Assembly (NCBI RefSeq): GCF_039993895.1
Contig: NZ_CP121194.1
Span: forward strand, 2,108,001 to 2,172,000
Length of the DNA stretch: 64,000 nucleotides
Reading direction: 5' to 3'
Source: Edaphobacter paludis
GTDB taxonomy: Bacteria > Acidobacteriota > Terriglobia > Terriglobales > Acidobacteriaceae
Shown here: positions 18,638-26,986 of the stretch, piece after piece
Layout: each line of letters starts with the position of its first letter
Numbering within the stretch: the stretch's first letter is position 1
Position numbers and translations under genes: made by a program
The notes under the pieces: generated by a model
Seen by the model: the letters and a program-made list of their open reading frames with translations, nothing else
What the model was told of the DNA's origin: nothing
The model's database searches: none

Positions 18638-18651
18638 GTGACCTGGATCAC
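18638..18651. promoter_or_regulatory. CRP/FNR-type dyad upstream of groEL
   Basis: GTGA-CCTGGA-TCAC, extended on the right to TCACA. It ends 52 nt from the groEL start codon on the minus strand. Confidence 0.7.
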
Positions 18652-18668
18652 AATGTTGCGACCCCTGT

Positions 18669-18682
18669 GTGATTCCGATCAC
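18669..18682. promoter_or_regulatory. CRP/FNR-type dyad upstream of the eRF1-like gene
   Basis: GTGA-TTCCGA-TCAC, preceded by T (TGTGA). It ends 54 nt before ATG 18737. A second GATCAC follows at once (18686-18691), giving an extra half-site. Confidence 0.7.
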
Positions 18683-18736
18683 TGCGATCACATACCTCTA
18701 ACCAATAGAGTGATGCTGCTAGGTAGGAGAGATCGT

Positions 18737-19894
18737 ATGAAGACTGCCCCCGTCCCGCCCGTCCTTCCCTTTTTGGATCTTCTTTCTTCTGAAACTCTCG
18801 CAAAACTTGCTAATGTTTATGACAAACAATCACACGCAGTCACACTGTATTTCAACCGGTCGACCTTCTCGGACAAAGCTCACAGCGAAGAAGCCCTAAC
18901 GTTCGAACATCTTGTAAAGTCAGCCAGGGATAAATCACAATCCGGCGATGCCAACCCTGGTTTGTCGAAGGACCTGACACGAATTTTTGGTATGGAGCCG
19001 GAGTTTCGAAGCTCGCCTAATCGATTCAAGGCGATCTTTGCATGTAGCGACAGACAGATTTGGCAAGAAATCAACCTGCCGCCATGCGGAGATTTTAGTC
19101 GTCTGGAGATCTCCCAGCGCTTCCAGATTGTCCCATTACTGCGCGCCATGGAAGCCTGTACTCCATATTGCGTAGCAATTATCGAGCATGGCAAAGCGAG
19201 AATCTTTATCGTCCATGGTACGGAAATTCACCAGATGCATCAGCTACCTTCCGAGGAGTTAACTATGGATGCAGAAGTCTCGCGTGTAGGTTGGTGTCAT
19301 CATACTGATGGAAGCCTAGGAGAACGCACGAAGGCATACTTTAAATCACTCGCTCGCGACTTACGTGAACTTTTGCAGGATCTAACTTGCCAGTATCTCG
19401 TTGTTGGCTGCCGGGACGATCTTTGGTCTGAACTTAAGCCTCAACTGGTCAAGGCGGGCATGGAAGACATGATTTCGGGGCGCTTTAATCTTTCATCCTT
19501 CGATATGACGCCGGATGAAATTGTTCAGGCTGCTAGACCGGCGATCACCGGAAAGCAACGGCAACAATATAATCAGTTCTGGGAAAGTGTCCGGGAAGAG
19601 AGTGACCTAAGCGCGATTAGTGTCAACCCAGTGTTACGAAGGCTGGAATCAGGTCGCGTGCAAACTCTCTTTCTGGGAGATCTTTCCGGCAGGATTGTCA
19701 CCGAGTGTGCCAACTGCCATAAATGGCTCAACGCCGGTAATCTCTGTCCTGCATGCGGAAGTTCGTACATTAATAGTCTTCCGGCAGAAGAACTATTAGT
19801 GCGCAAGGCACTATCGACAGGAGCAAATACAATTGCGCCGGACTTCGCGATGGCGGCATTGTTCGGCGAGGTGGGCGCTATTCTTCGCTACTGA
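18737..19894 (+). CDS. Bacterial archaeo-eukaryotic release-factor-like protein (baeRF family) with zinc ribbon
   Basis: A 385-residue protein resembling the eRF1/Pelota-like baeRF families. It has an N-terminal eRF1-like segment, a central RNase H-like fold (CVAIIEHGKARIFIVHGTEI, then KSLARDLRELL, LVVGCRDDLWSELKPQLV) and a C-terminal domain with a four-Cys zinc ribbon (Cys324, 327, 337, 340; CANC...CPAC) as in archaeal aRF1 domain 3. I see no NIKS or GGQ motif, so peptide release in the classical way is unlikely; ribosome rescue or hibernation is more plausible. ATG 18737 has a strong AGGAGA site, and the open frame upstream overlaps groEL and was discarded. Rv2629 in the mycobacterial DosR regulon belongs to the same broad group. 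Confidence 0.75.
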   Translation: MKTAPVPPVLPFLDLLSSETLAKLANVYDKQSHAVTLYFNRSTFSDKAHSEEALTFEHLVKSARDKSQSGDANPGLSKDLTRIFGMEPEFRSSPNRFKAIFACSDRQIWQEINLPPCGDFSRLEISQRFQIVPLLRAMEACTPYCVAIIEHGKARIFIVHGTEIHQMHQLPSEELTMDAEVSRVGWCHHTDGSLGERTKAYFKSLARDLRELLQDLTCQYLVVGCRDDLWSELKPQLVKAGMEDMISGRFNLSSFDMTPDEIVQAARPAITGKQRQQYNQFWESVREESDLSAISVNPVLRRLESGRVQTLFLGDLSGRIVTECANCHKWLNAGNLCPACGSSYINSLPAEELLVRKALSTGANTIAPDFAMAALFGEVGAILRY

Positions 19895-19954
19895 TGGTTC
19901 GATTATCAATGGGGCACGGCCATCCGCACCCCCTTGATAAATTAGGTGTTCAGC

Positions 19955-20407
19955 CTATGCATGGGCTGCGGTCTGAGACTGGGTACGATGCTGAGAAATT
20001 GCAGCAACTATATGGTGAGTATGTTCAGGCGTGTCACGTAAGGCGATATCGGCTTGTGCGACGATTCCGATACAAGTACCTTTCCCGTCAACCACCGGCA
20101 CCCGCCGAACTTGGTTTCGCTCCATCTTGGCTTCGCAAGCTTCAAGCGACTCATCAGGACCACATGTCACCGTGGCCCTGCTCATTACCTCTGAGACTTT
20201 CATAGTGCCATTCGATTTCCCCGCGGCAACCGCCTTGATGCAGATATCCCGATCTGTGATGATTCCAAGCAGTTTCCGCTCCGTGCAATCATTCACGACA
20301 GGAATAGATCCGACATCGTTGGTTTTCATTAGCTCCGCCGCCTTCTGGATTGGATCGTCCGGTGTACAGCAAAAAAGTCCCTTACTCATCACATCTTTGA
20401 CATTCAT
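19955..20407 (-). CDS. CBS-domain pair protein
   Basis: A 150-residue stand-alone protein with two CBS domains (about 1-60 and 68-125): DVMSKGLFCCTPDDPIQKAA with GSIPVVND and GIITDRDIC; then EVMSRATVTCGPDESLEAC with RRVPVVDG and GIVAQADIAL. Such pairs bind adenine nucleotides or S-adenosylmethionine as an energy sensor; Hrp1 (Rv2626c) of the DosR regulon has the same layout. ATG 20407 follows AAGGAGG and is preferred over the longer 20464 start. It converges on the eRF1-like gene (60 nt apart) and diverges from the phosphoribosyltransferase gene. Confidence 0.93.
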   Translation of the reverse strand: MNVKDVMSKGLFCCTPDDPIQKAAELMKTNDVGSIPVVNDCTERKLLGIITDRDICIKAVAAGKSNGTMKVSEVMSRATVTCGPDESLEACEAKMERNQVRRVPVVDGKGTCIGIVAQADIALRDTPEHTHHIVAAISQHRTQSQTAAHA

Positions 20408-20503
20408 GAAACCTCCTTCCATCCTGCCGGTTCTCGGCGGATGACCGGTACGTCTATACTTCACGCCGGAATTTCACACTAGCAGACAGGCTGGCACGCG
20501 GCT

Positions 20504-20517
20504 GTGATTTTGATCAC
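20504..20517. promoter_or_regulatory. CRP/FNR-type dyad upstream of the CBS gene
   Basis: GTGA-TTTTGA-TCAC within TGTGATTTTGATCACG, the best match to the CRP consensus in the island. It ends 96 nt from the CBS start on the minus strand. Confidence 0.75.
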
Positions 20518-20557
20518 GTCTGTCGAAATGCGCAGATTTCAGCCCCGATTAACGGGA

Positions 20558-20571
20558 GTGATGGGCATCAC
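20558..20571. promoter_or_regulatory. CRP/FNR-type dyad upstream of the phosphoribosyltransferase-hydrolase gene
   Basis: GTGA-TGGGCA-TCAC, ending 97 nt before ATG 20669. The symmetry extends one base each way (A...T). Confidence 0.7.
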
Positions 20572-20668
20572 TGCTCAATCACAATGCGAGCTGTACGAAT
20601 AGAAAAGATCATAAAGGACATTGAGCCAAACGCTTCGGTGAGAATTGCCAAAAACGTTGGAGGAAGCC

Positions 20669-22033
20669 ATGACATTTAAAGACCGAATAGATGCTGGGCG
20701 TCAATTGGCCGCGCGACTGAGTAGCTACGCCAATCGGGACGATATTGTCGTATTAGGGATTCCTCGTGGCGGCGTAACGGTGGCATCTGAAGTGGCCCAA
20801 GCTTTGCACGCTCCTCTGGATATATTTCTCTCCCGAAAGCTCGGTGTTCCGGGACACGAAGAACTGGCATTCGGTGCGATAGCAGCTGGCGATGGGCGAT
20901 ATCTAGATAGGCAGGTGATCGAGGCTACAGGTATCTCCAACCAACAGATTGAGCGCGTCACCCAGGATGTAAAGAACACGTTGCAACAACGTGCTCTCCT
21001 TTATCGAGGGAACCGCCCACCAGTCGATGTAACTGGGAAAACAATCATTCTTGTCGACGATGGAATAGCCACGGGAGCCAGTGTATACGCTGCTATTAGC
21101 GCCCTCCGGCAGATGAAACCGTCCAAACTGGTACTCGCCGTTCCGGTGGCACCTGCCTCAACGTGCGCATGGCTCCGGCCCGAAGTAGATCAGCTTATCT
21201 GCGTATACGCGCCGGATCAATTTTACGCAGTCGGTCAATTCTACGGGTCCTTTCCTCAGGTTGAGGATGTTGAAGTACAAGATTTACTTCAGTCAGCAGC
21301 CTACAAAAAATCGAGTTCTGATCACTCTGGGAATGAGGGTCAGTCTGACGTCACGATCGATCTCATTGATGTCCGGCTTGAGGGAACTTTGAGCATTCCC
21401 AATAACCCGAAAGGGATTGTACTGTTCGCTCATGGCAGTGGCAGTAGCCGTCACAGCGTACGCAATCGGTATGTAGCACAAGTGCTTCAATCTGAGGGAT
21501 TCGCAACCCTCCTTTTTGATCTGCTGACTAGCGAGGAAGAAGCCGTGGACAGCCAAACTGCCGAGCTCCGCTTCGATATCGCACTGCTTGCTAAGAGATT
21601 GGTTGGCGTCACCCAGTGGATTACCCGCCATCCAGCCACCCGAAATCTTGCAATCGGCTATTTCGGTGCCAGCACAGGTGCTGCTGCCGCACTCGTCGCG
21701 GCGTCACGGCTACCCGGACTCGTTACCGCGATCGTCTCTCGCGGAGGCAGGCCCGACTTGGCTGGAGAAGCACTGATTACTGTTCGTGCCTCTGTCCTTT
21801 TGATTGTCGGAGGAAAGGACGAGATGGTCATTGGCCTCAATCGTCAGGCCCACAACAGATTGCAATGTCCGAATAAAGAACTTGTCATCGTCCCCGGAGC
21901 GACACATCTCTTTGAAGAGGCCGGCGCCCTCGAGAAAGTAGCACAGCTTGCCGCGGATTGGTTCGTCCACAACTTAGTATCCGATCGATCAACTCTGGGA
22001 TCTAGTTTCGCCCCGGTACCTAAGGCTCGCTGA
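20669..22033 (+). CDS. Phosphoribosyltransferase fused to an alpha/beta hydrolase (dienelactone-hydrolase-like)
   Basis: A 454-residue two-domain protein. Residues about 1-210 form a type I phosphoribosyltransferase fold with the PRPP loop IILVDDGIATGAS and an N-terminal IPRGGVTVASEVA. Residues about 235-440 form an alpha/beta hydrolase: LFAHGSGSSRHS (oxyanion region), GYFGASTGAAAAL with the nucleophile Ser, VGGKDEMV (Asp) and PGATHLFEE (His). ATG 20669 follows GGAGGAAG; a TTG at 20645 was rejected. In M. tuberculosis a phosphoribosyltransferase is fused to an erythromycin-esterase domain (Rv2030c); here the esterase-like protein is the next gene, 55 nt downstream. Substrates are unknown. Confidence 0.88.
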   Translation: MTFKDRIDAGRQLAARLSSYANRDDIVVLGIPRGGVTVASEVAQALHAPLDIFLSRKLGVPGHEELAFGAIAAGDGRYLDRQVIEATGISNQQIERVTQDVKNTLQQRALLYRGNRPPVDVTGKTIILVDDGIATGASVYAAISALRQMKPSKLVLAVPVAPASTCAWLRPEVDQLICVYAPDQFYAVGQFYGSFPQVEDVEVQDLLQSAAYKKSSSDHSGNEGQSDVTIDLIDVRLEGTLSIPNNPKGIVLFAHGSGSSRHSVRNRYVAQVLQSEGFATLLFDLLTSEEEAVDSQTAELRFDIALLAKRLVGVTQWITRHPATRNLAIGYFGASTGAAAALVAASRLPGLVTAIVSRGGRPDLAGEALITVRASVLLIVGGKDEMVIGLNRQAHNRLQCPNKELVIVPGATHLFEEAGALEKVAQLAADWFVHNLVSDRSTLGSSFAPVPKAR

Positions 22034-22088
22034 CTGCCTCTTACTATATAGCTGGGCCAACTGAGACACGAATGTCAGGAGATGACTC

Positions 22089-23432
22089 ATGATTGATGCA
22101 ACGCAGTCCATCATTACCGATCTCGTCCGCGAGGCCGCGCATCCTTTAACTGGCTCGGCCAACGATTACGATTCTCTCCTCAAATTAATCGGAGATGCCC
22201 GCTTCGTCCTCCTCGGCGAAGCTTCCCATGGAACGCATGAGTTCTACCGAGAGCGCGCCAGAATCACGCAGCGTCTCATTCGCGAGAAGGGTTTCAACGC
22301 GATCGCTGTTGAGGGAGATTGGCCAGATGCTTATCGAGTCAATCGCTATGTGCAGGGAGATAATGTGGATCCTGATGCCGTCCAGGCCCTCAGCGGGTTC
22401 AAACGGTTTCCGGCATGGATGTGGCGCAATGCCGACATCCTTGATTTCGTCGGCTGGCTAAGAACCTTCAATGATGCTCTAGATCTGCCGAACCGTATTG
22501 GATTTTATGGCCTTGACCTCTATAGTCTGCACGCATCGATGGAATGCGTCCTCCGCTACCTCGATAGGACCGATCCTGATGCGGCACATCGAGCCCGTCT
22601 CCGCTATGCCTGCTTCGATAACTTCGGAGACGACCCCCAGACCTATGGCTACGCAGCTGGCCTCGGCATACGGCCTTCTTGTGAAGCTGAGGCGGTGTCG
22701 CAGCTCGTCGATCTGCATCGTAGTGCTCTACGCTACGCCCGCATGGATGGACTGGCCGCCTTGGAGCGATTTTTCGATGCGGAGCAAAATGCCCGCGTTG
22801 TCAAAGACGCCGAAGAATACTACCGCACCATGTTCCACGAATCGGTTTCATCCTGGAACCTTCGCGATCAGCACATGGTGCAAACACTCGACACTTTGAT
22901 CGAGTATCTTGAAGTTCGAAAGCGGGCGTCAAAGATAGTCATATGGGCTCACAATTCCCACGTCGGCGATGCGCGCGCCACCCAAATGGGTCGCGCTGGG
23001 GAATGGAATATAGGACAGCTCATTCGCCAAAAATATAGCGTCGCATGTCTAAATATAGGTTTTACAACATATTCAGGTACAGTCACGGCGGCATCGGAAT
23101 GGGATGGTTCAGCGGAACGGAAACAGGTGCGGCCGGCCAGAGCGGACAGCTACGAGGGGCTATTCCATCAGGTTGGGGTACCAGCTTTTTTACTCAATCT
23201 GAAGGAAGATTCTCATGTGTTCAACGGACTACGCAAACCTATGCTTGAGCGCGCCATCGGCGTTGTGTACCTTCCAGCGTCCGAACTGGCCAGCCACTAT
23301 TTCCACGCAAGACTCTCCGATCAGTTCGACGCCATCATCCACTTCGACCAGACCCGGGCCGTGGAGCCCTTGGAGCCGATCGGTACAGGAGCTTTCGGCG
23401 AACCCGCGGAAACTTTCCCTTCGGGCATCTAG
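22089..23432 (+). CDS. Erythromycin-esterase-like protein
   Basis: A 447-residue cytoplasmic protein of the EreA/succinoglycan-biosynthesis-like family. Landmarks are LLGEASHGTHEFYRERA (conserved Glu and His), GFNAIAVEGDWPDAYRVN, RFPAWMWRN, and IVIWAHNSHVGDARAT with two His. Length is normal. Members linked with phosphoribosyltransferases and Usp/CBS proteins are unlikely to be macrolide-resistance genes; their natural substrate is unknown. Probably co-transcribed with the preceding fusion gene, since the 55-nt gap holds AGGAG and no dyad. Confidence 0.92.
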   Translation: MIDATQSIITDLVREAAHPLTGSANDYDSLLKLIGDARFVLLGEASHGTHEFYRERARITQRLIREKGFNAIAVEGDWPDAYRVNRYVQGDNVDPDAVQALSGFKRFPAWMWRNADILDFVGWLRTFNDALDLPNRIGFYGLDLYSLHASMECVLRYLDRTDPDAAHRARLRYACFDNFGDDPQTYGYAAGLGIRPSCEAEAVSQLVDLHRSALRYARMDGLAALERFFDAEQNARVVKDAEEYYRTMFHESVSSWNLRDQHMVQTLDTLIEYLEVRKRASKIVIWAHNSHVGDARATQMGRAGEWNIGQLIRQKYSVACLNIGFTTYSGTVTAASEWDGSAERKQVRPARADSYEGLFHQVGVPAFLLNLKEDSHVFNGLRKPMLERAIGVVYLPASELASHYFHARLSDQFDAIIHFDQTRAVEPLEPIGTGAFGEPAETFPSGI

Positions 23433-23599
23433 ACCTTGCTGCTGGCATGTTTTTGGATTGTTGCAACAGAGAGGCTACTGCTTCCCGCAATTTTGCCGGG
23501 CCGATTGGTTTGATCAAACATCATTACAACCAGCCTTGATGCGTTTTTCCCGAACATAAGGACCGACTCATCCTTAGCGCTGCGATCAGCGATCTCAAC

Positions 23600-23923
23600 T
23601 TATTCGCGCCATCCCAGACTGCCCGCTTCCTCGGAACTGAGAAAGAGGAGATAAACAAAGCCGTCTGGGCTCTCTATATGACTAAGAACATCACGGACAT
23701 CGGAACCGTGAGAGAGCAGAGGGTTGATGGATTCGATGAGTTCATATTCGTCTATAAAGACATATTCCTGAGTTCTTGCATGAGCGCCAGTCCGGACGGG
23801 CCATGGGCGAATGTTAGCAATGTAGCGACATGAGAGACTACCTTCGTCGTGCGTGCAGAACAGATGGAGCAGGTAGCGTCGCCTGCGGGGGCCTGGATTG
23901 AGTTTGGGCGTGGATTGATTCAT
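23600..23923 (-). CDS. Small protein of unknown function, last gene of the carotenoid operon
   Basis: A 107-residue protein with a basic N terminus (PKLNPGPRRRRYLLHLFC) and an acidic C-terminal half (SDVRDVLSHIESPDGFVYLL). I do not recognise a family. Its start overlaps the acyltransferase stop by 4 nt, as all other junctions in this operon do, which supports its being a real gene. No membrane segment is obvious. Confidence 0.5.
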   Translation of the reverse strand: MNQSTPKLNPGPRRRRYLLHLFCTHDEGSLSCRYIANIRPWPVRTGAHARTQEYVFIDEYELIESINPLLSHGSDVRDVLSHIESPDGFVYLLFLSSEEAGSLGWRE

Positions 23924-24402
23924 AGGCGCACCGGACTTTGGCTCCGGATGTGGGCAATACGGTCAAGTGCGAAACGGTTATAACGCTGCACAAGGATGCA
24001 AGGTAGGTTGGCGGCAAGGGCGTAGGCGGTCATTACCCAGCGCGCCCATGGTGGATTCCAGATAAAGAAAAGGGGTAGGCAGCCCAACATGCACCAGTGC
24101 GCAATTTCGGCTCGGCGAGTCTCGATGAGAAATTGTGCAAGGTAGGCAGAGTTGCGCTCGCGGAGCTCCCTCTTAGCGAAGCCGCCAAGCCAGGGCGCAG
24201 CATCAGGGAGCAGAAATTTCCATTTTCGAATTGCGAACCGGTCCCGATACAGATGCCCATCTTGTTCCCAGGGGCGCCGGGTGGTAAGCCATGTGTCGCG
24301 TGCGAAGATGTGCGGCGGAATGCGGAGAACGACGAAGCCGATGGCGAGGTGAATGACGGGCCAACCGAGGAGGTTCGCCGCCCACACCACCACCGCGATC
24401 AT
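23920..24402 (-). CDS. crtO: Glycosyl-diaponeurosporenoate acyltransferase-like membrane protein (CrtO)
   Basis: A 160-residue protein with hydrophobic helices at about 4-28, 100-118 and 122-140. Features match the CrtO acyltransferase family of staphyloxanthin synthesis: WPVIHLAIGFVVLRIP, then RPWEQDGHLYRDRFAIRKWK, LPDAAPWLGGFAKR, and ETRRAEIAHW. The family adds a fatty acyl chain to the glucose of glycosylated C30 carotenoic acid. Overlaps the crtQ-like gene by 4 nt. Confidence 0.8.
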   Translation of the reverse strand: MIAVVVWAANLLGWPVIHLAIGFVVLRIPPHIFARDTWLTTRRPWEQDGHLYRDRFAIRKWKFLLPDAAPWLGGFAKRELRERNSAYLAQFLIETRRAEIAHWCMLGCLPLFFIWNPPWARWVMTAYALAANLPCILVQRYNRFALDRIAHIRSQSPVRL

Positions 24403-25472
24403 ACTTCGCGCCCTCGCCAGACAGTTTTGCGGCGAAGAGCGCGCCGTGCGGCGGATCGGCCAAACACAGCACAGTAGTATGCGAGCGGCAACGGATACAA
24501 CAGGACGGTGAGGAGACGATAACTGCCAAGCTGACGCGCGAGGTAGACAAGTTGCGAGCTAAACATCAGGTAGACGAACGCCAGTCCCAGACGACCGTAG
24601 TCACGCGGAACGATCAAGAGCAGTGCGGTGGACCAGAGAGCGGAGATCCACATCACCGCTGATGTAAGAATAAAGCCGTCCGAGGCGGCGGCTCCGTGAA
24701 TGAAAGCTTTTGTCCAGCTATCGGACATCTGGCCGAGACCTTCCGGGAACATTCGCATATGAAGGGTGCCGCGCCCACTCAGGCAGAGGATGCGCGACCC
24801 AGAGGCGCGGATAAGGGTGGCGAGATTGAGATTCTCCAGGACGAAGCCCCGAACAGCAGCGTGACCGCCAACAGCGAAGTAGGTTCCTTTGGCGATGAGG
24901 AGAGACTGGCCAAAGAGCCGCGGCTTAGAAATTACACCAAACCCGCCGGCACCCGCAGCCATGAGGACATTAAAAAAAAGCGAGAGCTGCTCGTATTGGT
25001 CACTTATGACATGGTAGGGCAGCAACGACATAACCAGCCTTGGATCCTGCTCGCGAAGCCAGCGTGCAATAAGACCGTTCAGGCCATCCTTGACAAAGAA
25101 CGTATCCGCGTCCAAAAAAAGCAGATTCTCTCCAATGGCACGTTGTGCTCCCTGATGACAGGCCCACGCCTTGCCCGTCCAGCCGGTTGGTAAAGGAGCA
25201 GAGGCGATGACGGTTGCGCCGAGGCTCTGTGCAATAAGTGCTGTGTTATCGGTGGAAGCATCGTCCACGACCAGGATCTCTGCCGGGCGTGCCGCAGATG
25301 CCGCGATCGATTGCAGAAGGCGAGGAAGATTGTCTTGCTCGTTGCGTGCGGGAATGACGATCGAAAGGCTAATCGTGGCGTGCGACTGAGCAGGTGGGCA
25401 GGAAGGAACGCGCTGGATGAGGAGGAAGCCGGCAGGAAGTCCGGTAGCGCAGAGGAGGGCCGGCAAGATCAT
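24399..25472 (-). CDS. crtQ: 4,4'-diaponeurosporenoate glycosyltransferase-like (CrtQ), GT2 family
   Basis: A 357-residue membrane-associated GT2. It has an N-terminal hydrophobic segment, LSIVIPARNEQDNLPRLL, EILVVDDASTDNTALIA, and the metal-binding FLDADTFF. At least two further hydrophobic stretches toward the C terminus (WISALWSTALLLIV, LLTVLLYPLPLAYYC) anchor it. In staphyloxanthin synthesis this step esterifies glucose to the carotenoid carboxylate. It overlaps its neighbours by 4 nt at both ends. Confidence 0.83.
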   Translation of the reverse strand: MILPALLCATGLPAGFLLIQRVPSCPPAQSHATISLSIVIPARNEQDNLPRLLQSIAASAARPAEILVVDDASTDNTALIAQSLGATVIASAPLPTGWTGKAWACHQGAQRAIGENLLFLDADTFFVKDGLNGLIARWLREQDPRLVMSLLPYHVISDQYEQLSLFFNVLMAAGAGGFGVISKPRLFGQSLLIAKGTYFAVGGHAAVRGFVLENLNLATLIRASGSRILCLSGRGTLHMRMFPEGLGQMSDSWTKAFIHGAAASDGFILTSAVMWISALWSTALLLIVPRDYGRLGLAFVYLMFSSQLVYLARQLGSYRLLTVLLYPLPLAYYCAVFGRSAARRALRRKTVWRGREV

Positions 25473-26986
25473 GGCTTTCCCTTGGAGGTCTGCTCGATAA
25501 TCATGCGAGCGACGTGTTGGCCGCTAAGCGTAACCATCGGCATGCCAGCTCCGGGATTGACGCTGCCACCTACGAAGAACAGATTGTGAAACTGGGAGCT
25601 TTGCTTGGGCGCTTTGAAAGCAAAGTTGCGGCGGCGATCGCAGACCACACCGTAGATGGAGCCTCGATTGGAGGCATAGCGAGTCTCGATGTCGAATGGG
25701 GTCCAGAAGTCTTCGACGACGATATGCTGCCGCAAATTAGTGAGGCCCATGCGCTCAAGCTTGTCGAGGCAGAGTTCTTTGAGAGCGATGTAATCTTCTC
25801 TCGTGTAGGGATTGCGGTCGTTGATGGATGGAATGTGAGGCAGGATCTTGATGTTGTCGCAGCCTGGCGGTGCCTGCGATGGATCGCTCCGGGTGGGGGC
25901 GACCAAATAGATGGTCGGATCATCAGGCAGCTTCTTGTCGCGAAATACCCGGCGGAAGTGCTTGTGCAGATCGGTGGAATAAAAGAAGTTGTGATGTGCG
26001 AGCTGCGGATAGACACGGTTCAGCCCAAGGTGCAGAACGATACCAGAGCACGATGGTTCGAAGCGACGCAACTTCTTCATGACGGAAGTTGGAGAGCGCA
26101 GTAGCTGCTTCATGGCGGGAACGACTTCCATGTTGGACACGATGTAATCGGCAGGCAAAATTCGAAGACCGCCGCTCGAGTTGCGGACTTGCACGCCAGT
26201 GACGGCACTCCGGGAGAAATCGATACGCAGAACCTCTTGTTCGAGACAGAGTGTGACACCAGTCTCTTCCAGACGCTTACGGAACGCGTGGCCCAACTGA
26301 TAGAGGCCGCCAGCAACATACCAGAGACCAAAGTCCATCTGAATGGTCGGCATCAAGTTCATAAAGGCAGGTGAATCAAGGGCGCTGGAGCCGACATACT
26401 TGATGAAGTATTCGAAGATATCGCGGAGGTAACGATTGCTCAGTCGCTTGTAAATGCTACCTGACATCGAACGCAGGTAGTCGAGGTCTCCAGCCTCCTT
26501 CCAGCCATAAAAGCGGAAGAACTGTGTGAGGGTATCGAGGCCATGGCGGAGATAGCCACGTTCAAGGATCTCGTATTGGCGGCGTGAATAGGCAAGGAAG
26601 TCTTTGTACTCGCCGAAGATCTGCGGGCCGAAACGCCCGAGCTCCTTACGCATTCTTTCAGGGTCTTCCCATAGGTCGACGACGACTCCGTCTTCAAAGA
26701 AATTGCGCCACTGCGGATCGACGCGCTGCAGGGTTATGTAGTCTTCGAGCCGCTTCCCGCCACCTTCGAAGATGGGACGAAAAATCTCAGGAAGTGTGAA
26801 GATCGAAGGTCCGAGATCGAAGCTGAACCCTTTGGTTTGCAGTTGATTGAGCTTGCCGCCGACCTGTGCGTTCTTCTCAAGAATGGTGACCTGGAAGCCA
26901 TTGCGAGCGAGCATGATGGCCGCAGACATACCGCCGAGCCCGGCTCCGATGACGATGATGCGGTTACCCTTTTTAGCAGCACTCAT
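25469..26986 (-). CDS. Phytoene desaturase-family FAD enzyme (CrtP/CrtN-like)
   Basis: A 505-residue carotenoid oxidoreductase. The N-terminal Rossmann motif is IIVIGAGLGGMSAAIMLARN followed by VTILEKNAQVGGKLNQ; the C-terminal family signature is FFVGGSVNPGAGMPMVTLSG. Given a second desaturase in the operon and downstream glycosyl- and acyltransferases, one is likely the C30 desaturase and the other the terminal-methyl oxidase; this one, next to crtQ, is the better CrtP candidate. Sequence alone does not settle the reaction. Confidence 0.88.
   Translation of the reverse strand: MSAAKKGNRIIVIGAGLGGMSAAIMLARNGFQVTILEKNAQVGGKLNQLQTKGFSFDLGPSIFTLPEIFRPIFEGGGKRLEDYITLQRVDPQWRNFFEDGVVVDLWEDPERMRKELGRFGPQIFGEYKDFLAYSRRQYEILERGYLRHGLDTLTQFFRFYGWKEAGDLDYLRSMSGSIYKRLSNRYLRDIFEYFIKYVGSSALDSPAFMNLMPTIQMDFGLWYVAGGLYQLGHAFRKRLEETGVTLCLEQEVLRIDFSRSAVTGVQVRNSSGGLRILPADYIVSNMEVVPAMKQLLRSPTSVMKKLRRFEPSCSGIVLHLGLNRVYPQLAHHNFFYSTDLHKHFRRVFRDKKLPDDPTIYLVAPTRSDPSQAPPGCDNIKILPHIPSINDRNPYTREDYIALKELCLDKLERMGLTNLRQHIVVEDFWTPFDIETRYASNRGSIYGVVCDRRRNFAFKAPKQSSQFHNLFFVGGSVNPGAGMPMVTLSGQHVARMIIEQTSKGKP

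Noticed and set aside
18194..18736. N-terminal extension of the eRF1-like protein
   Set aside because: Overlaps groEL on the other strand; a strong ribosome binding site precedes ATG 18737 and the CRP/FNR-type sites lie in this extension.
22089..23432. Macrolide-resistance gene
   Set aside because: The family name is erythromycin esterase, but the stress-island context and pairing with a phosphoribosyltransferase point to a non-resistance role.
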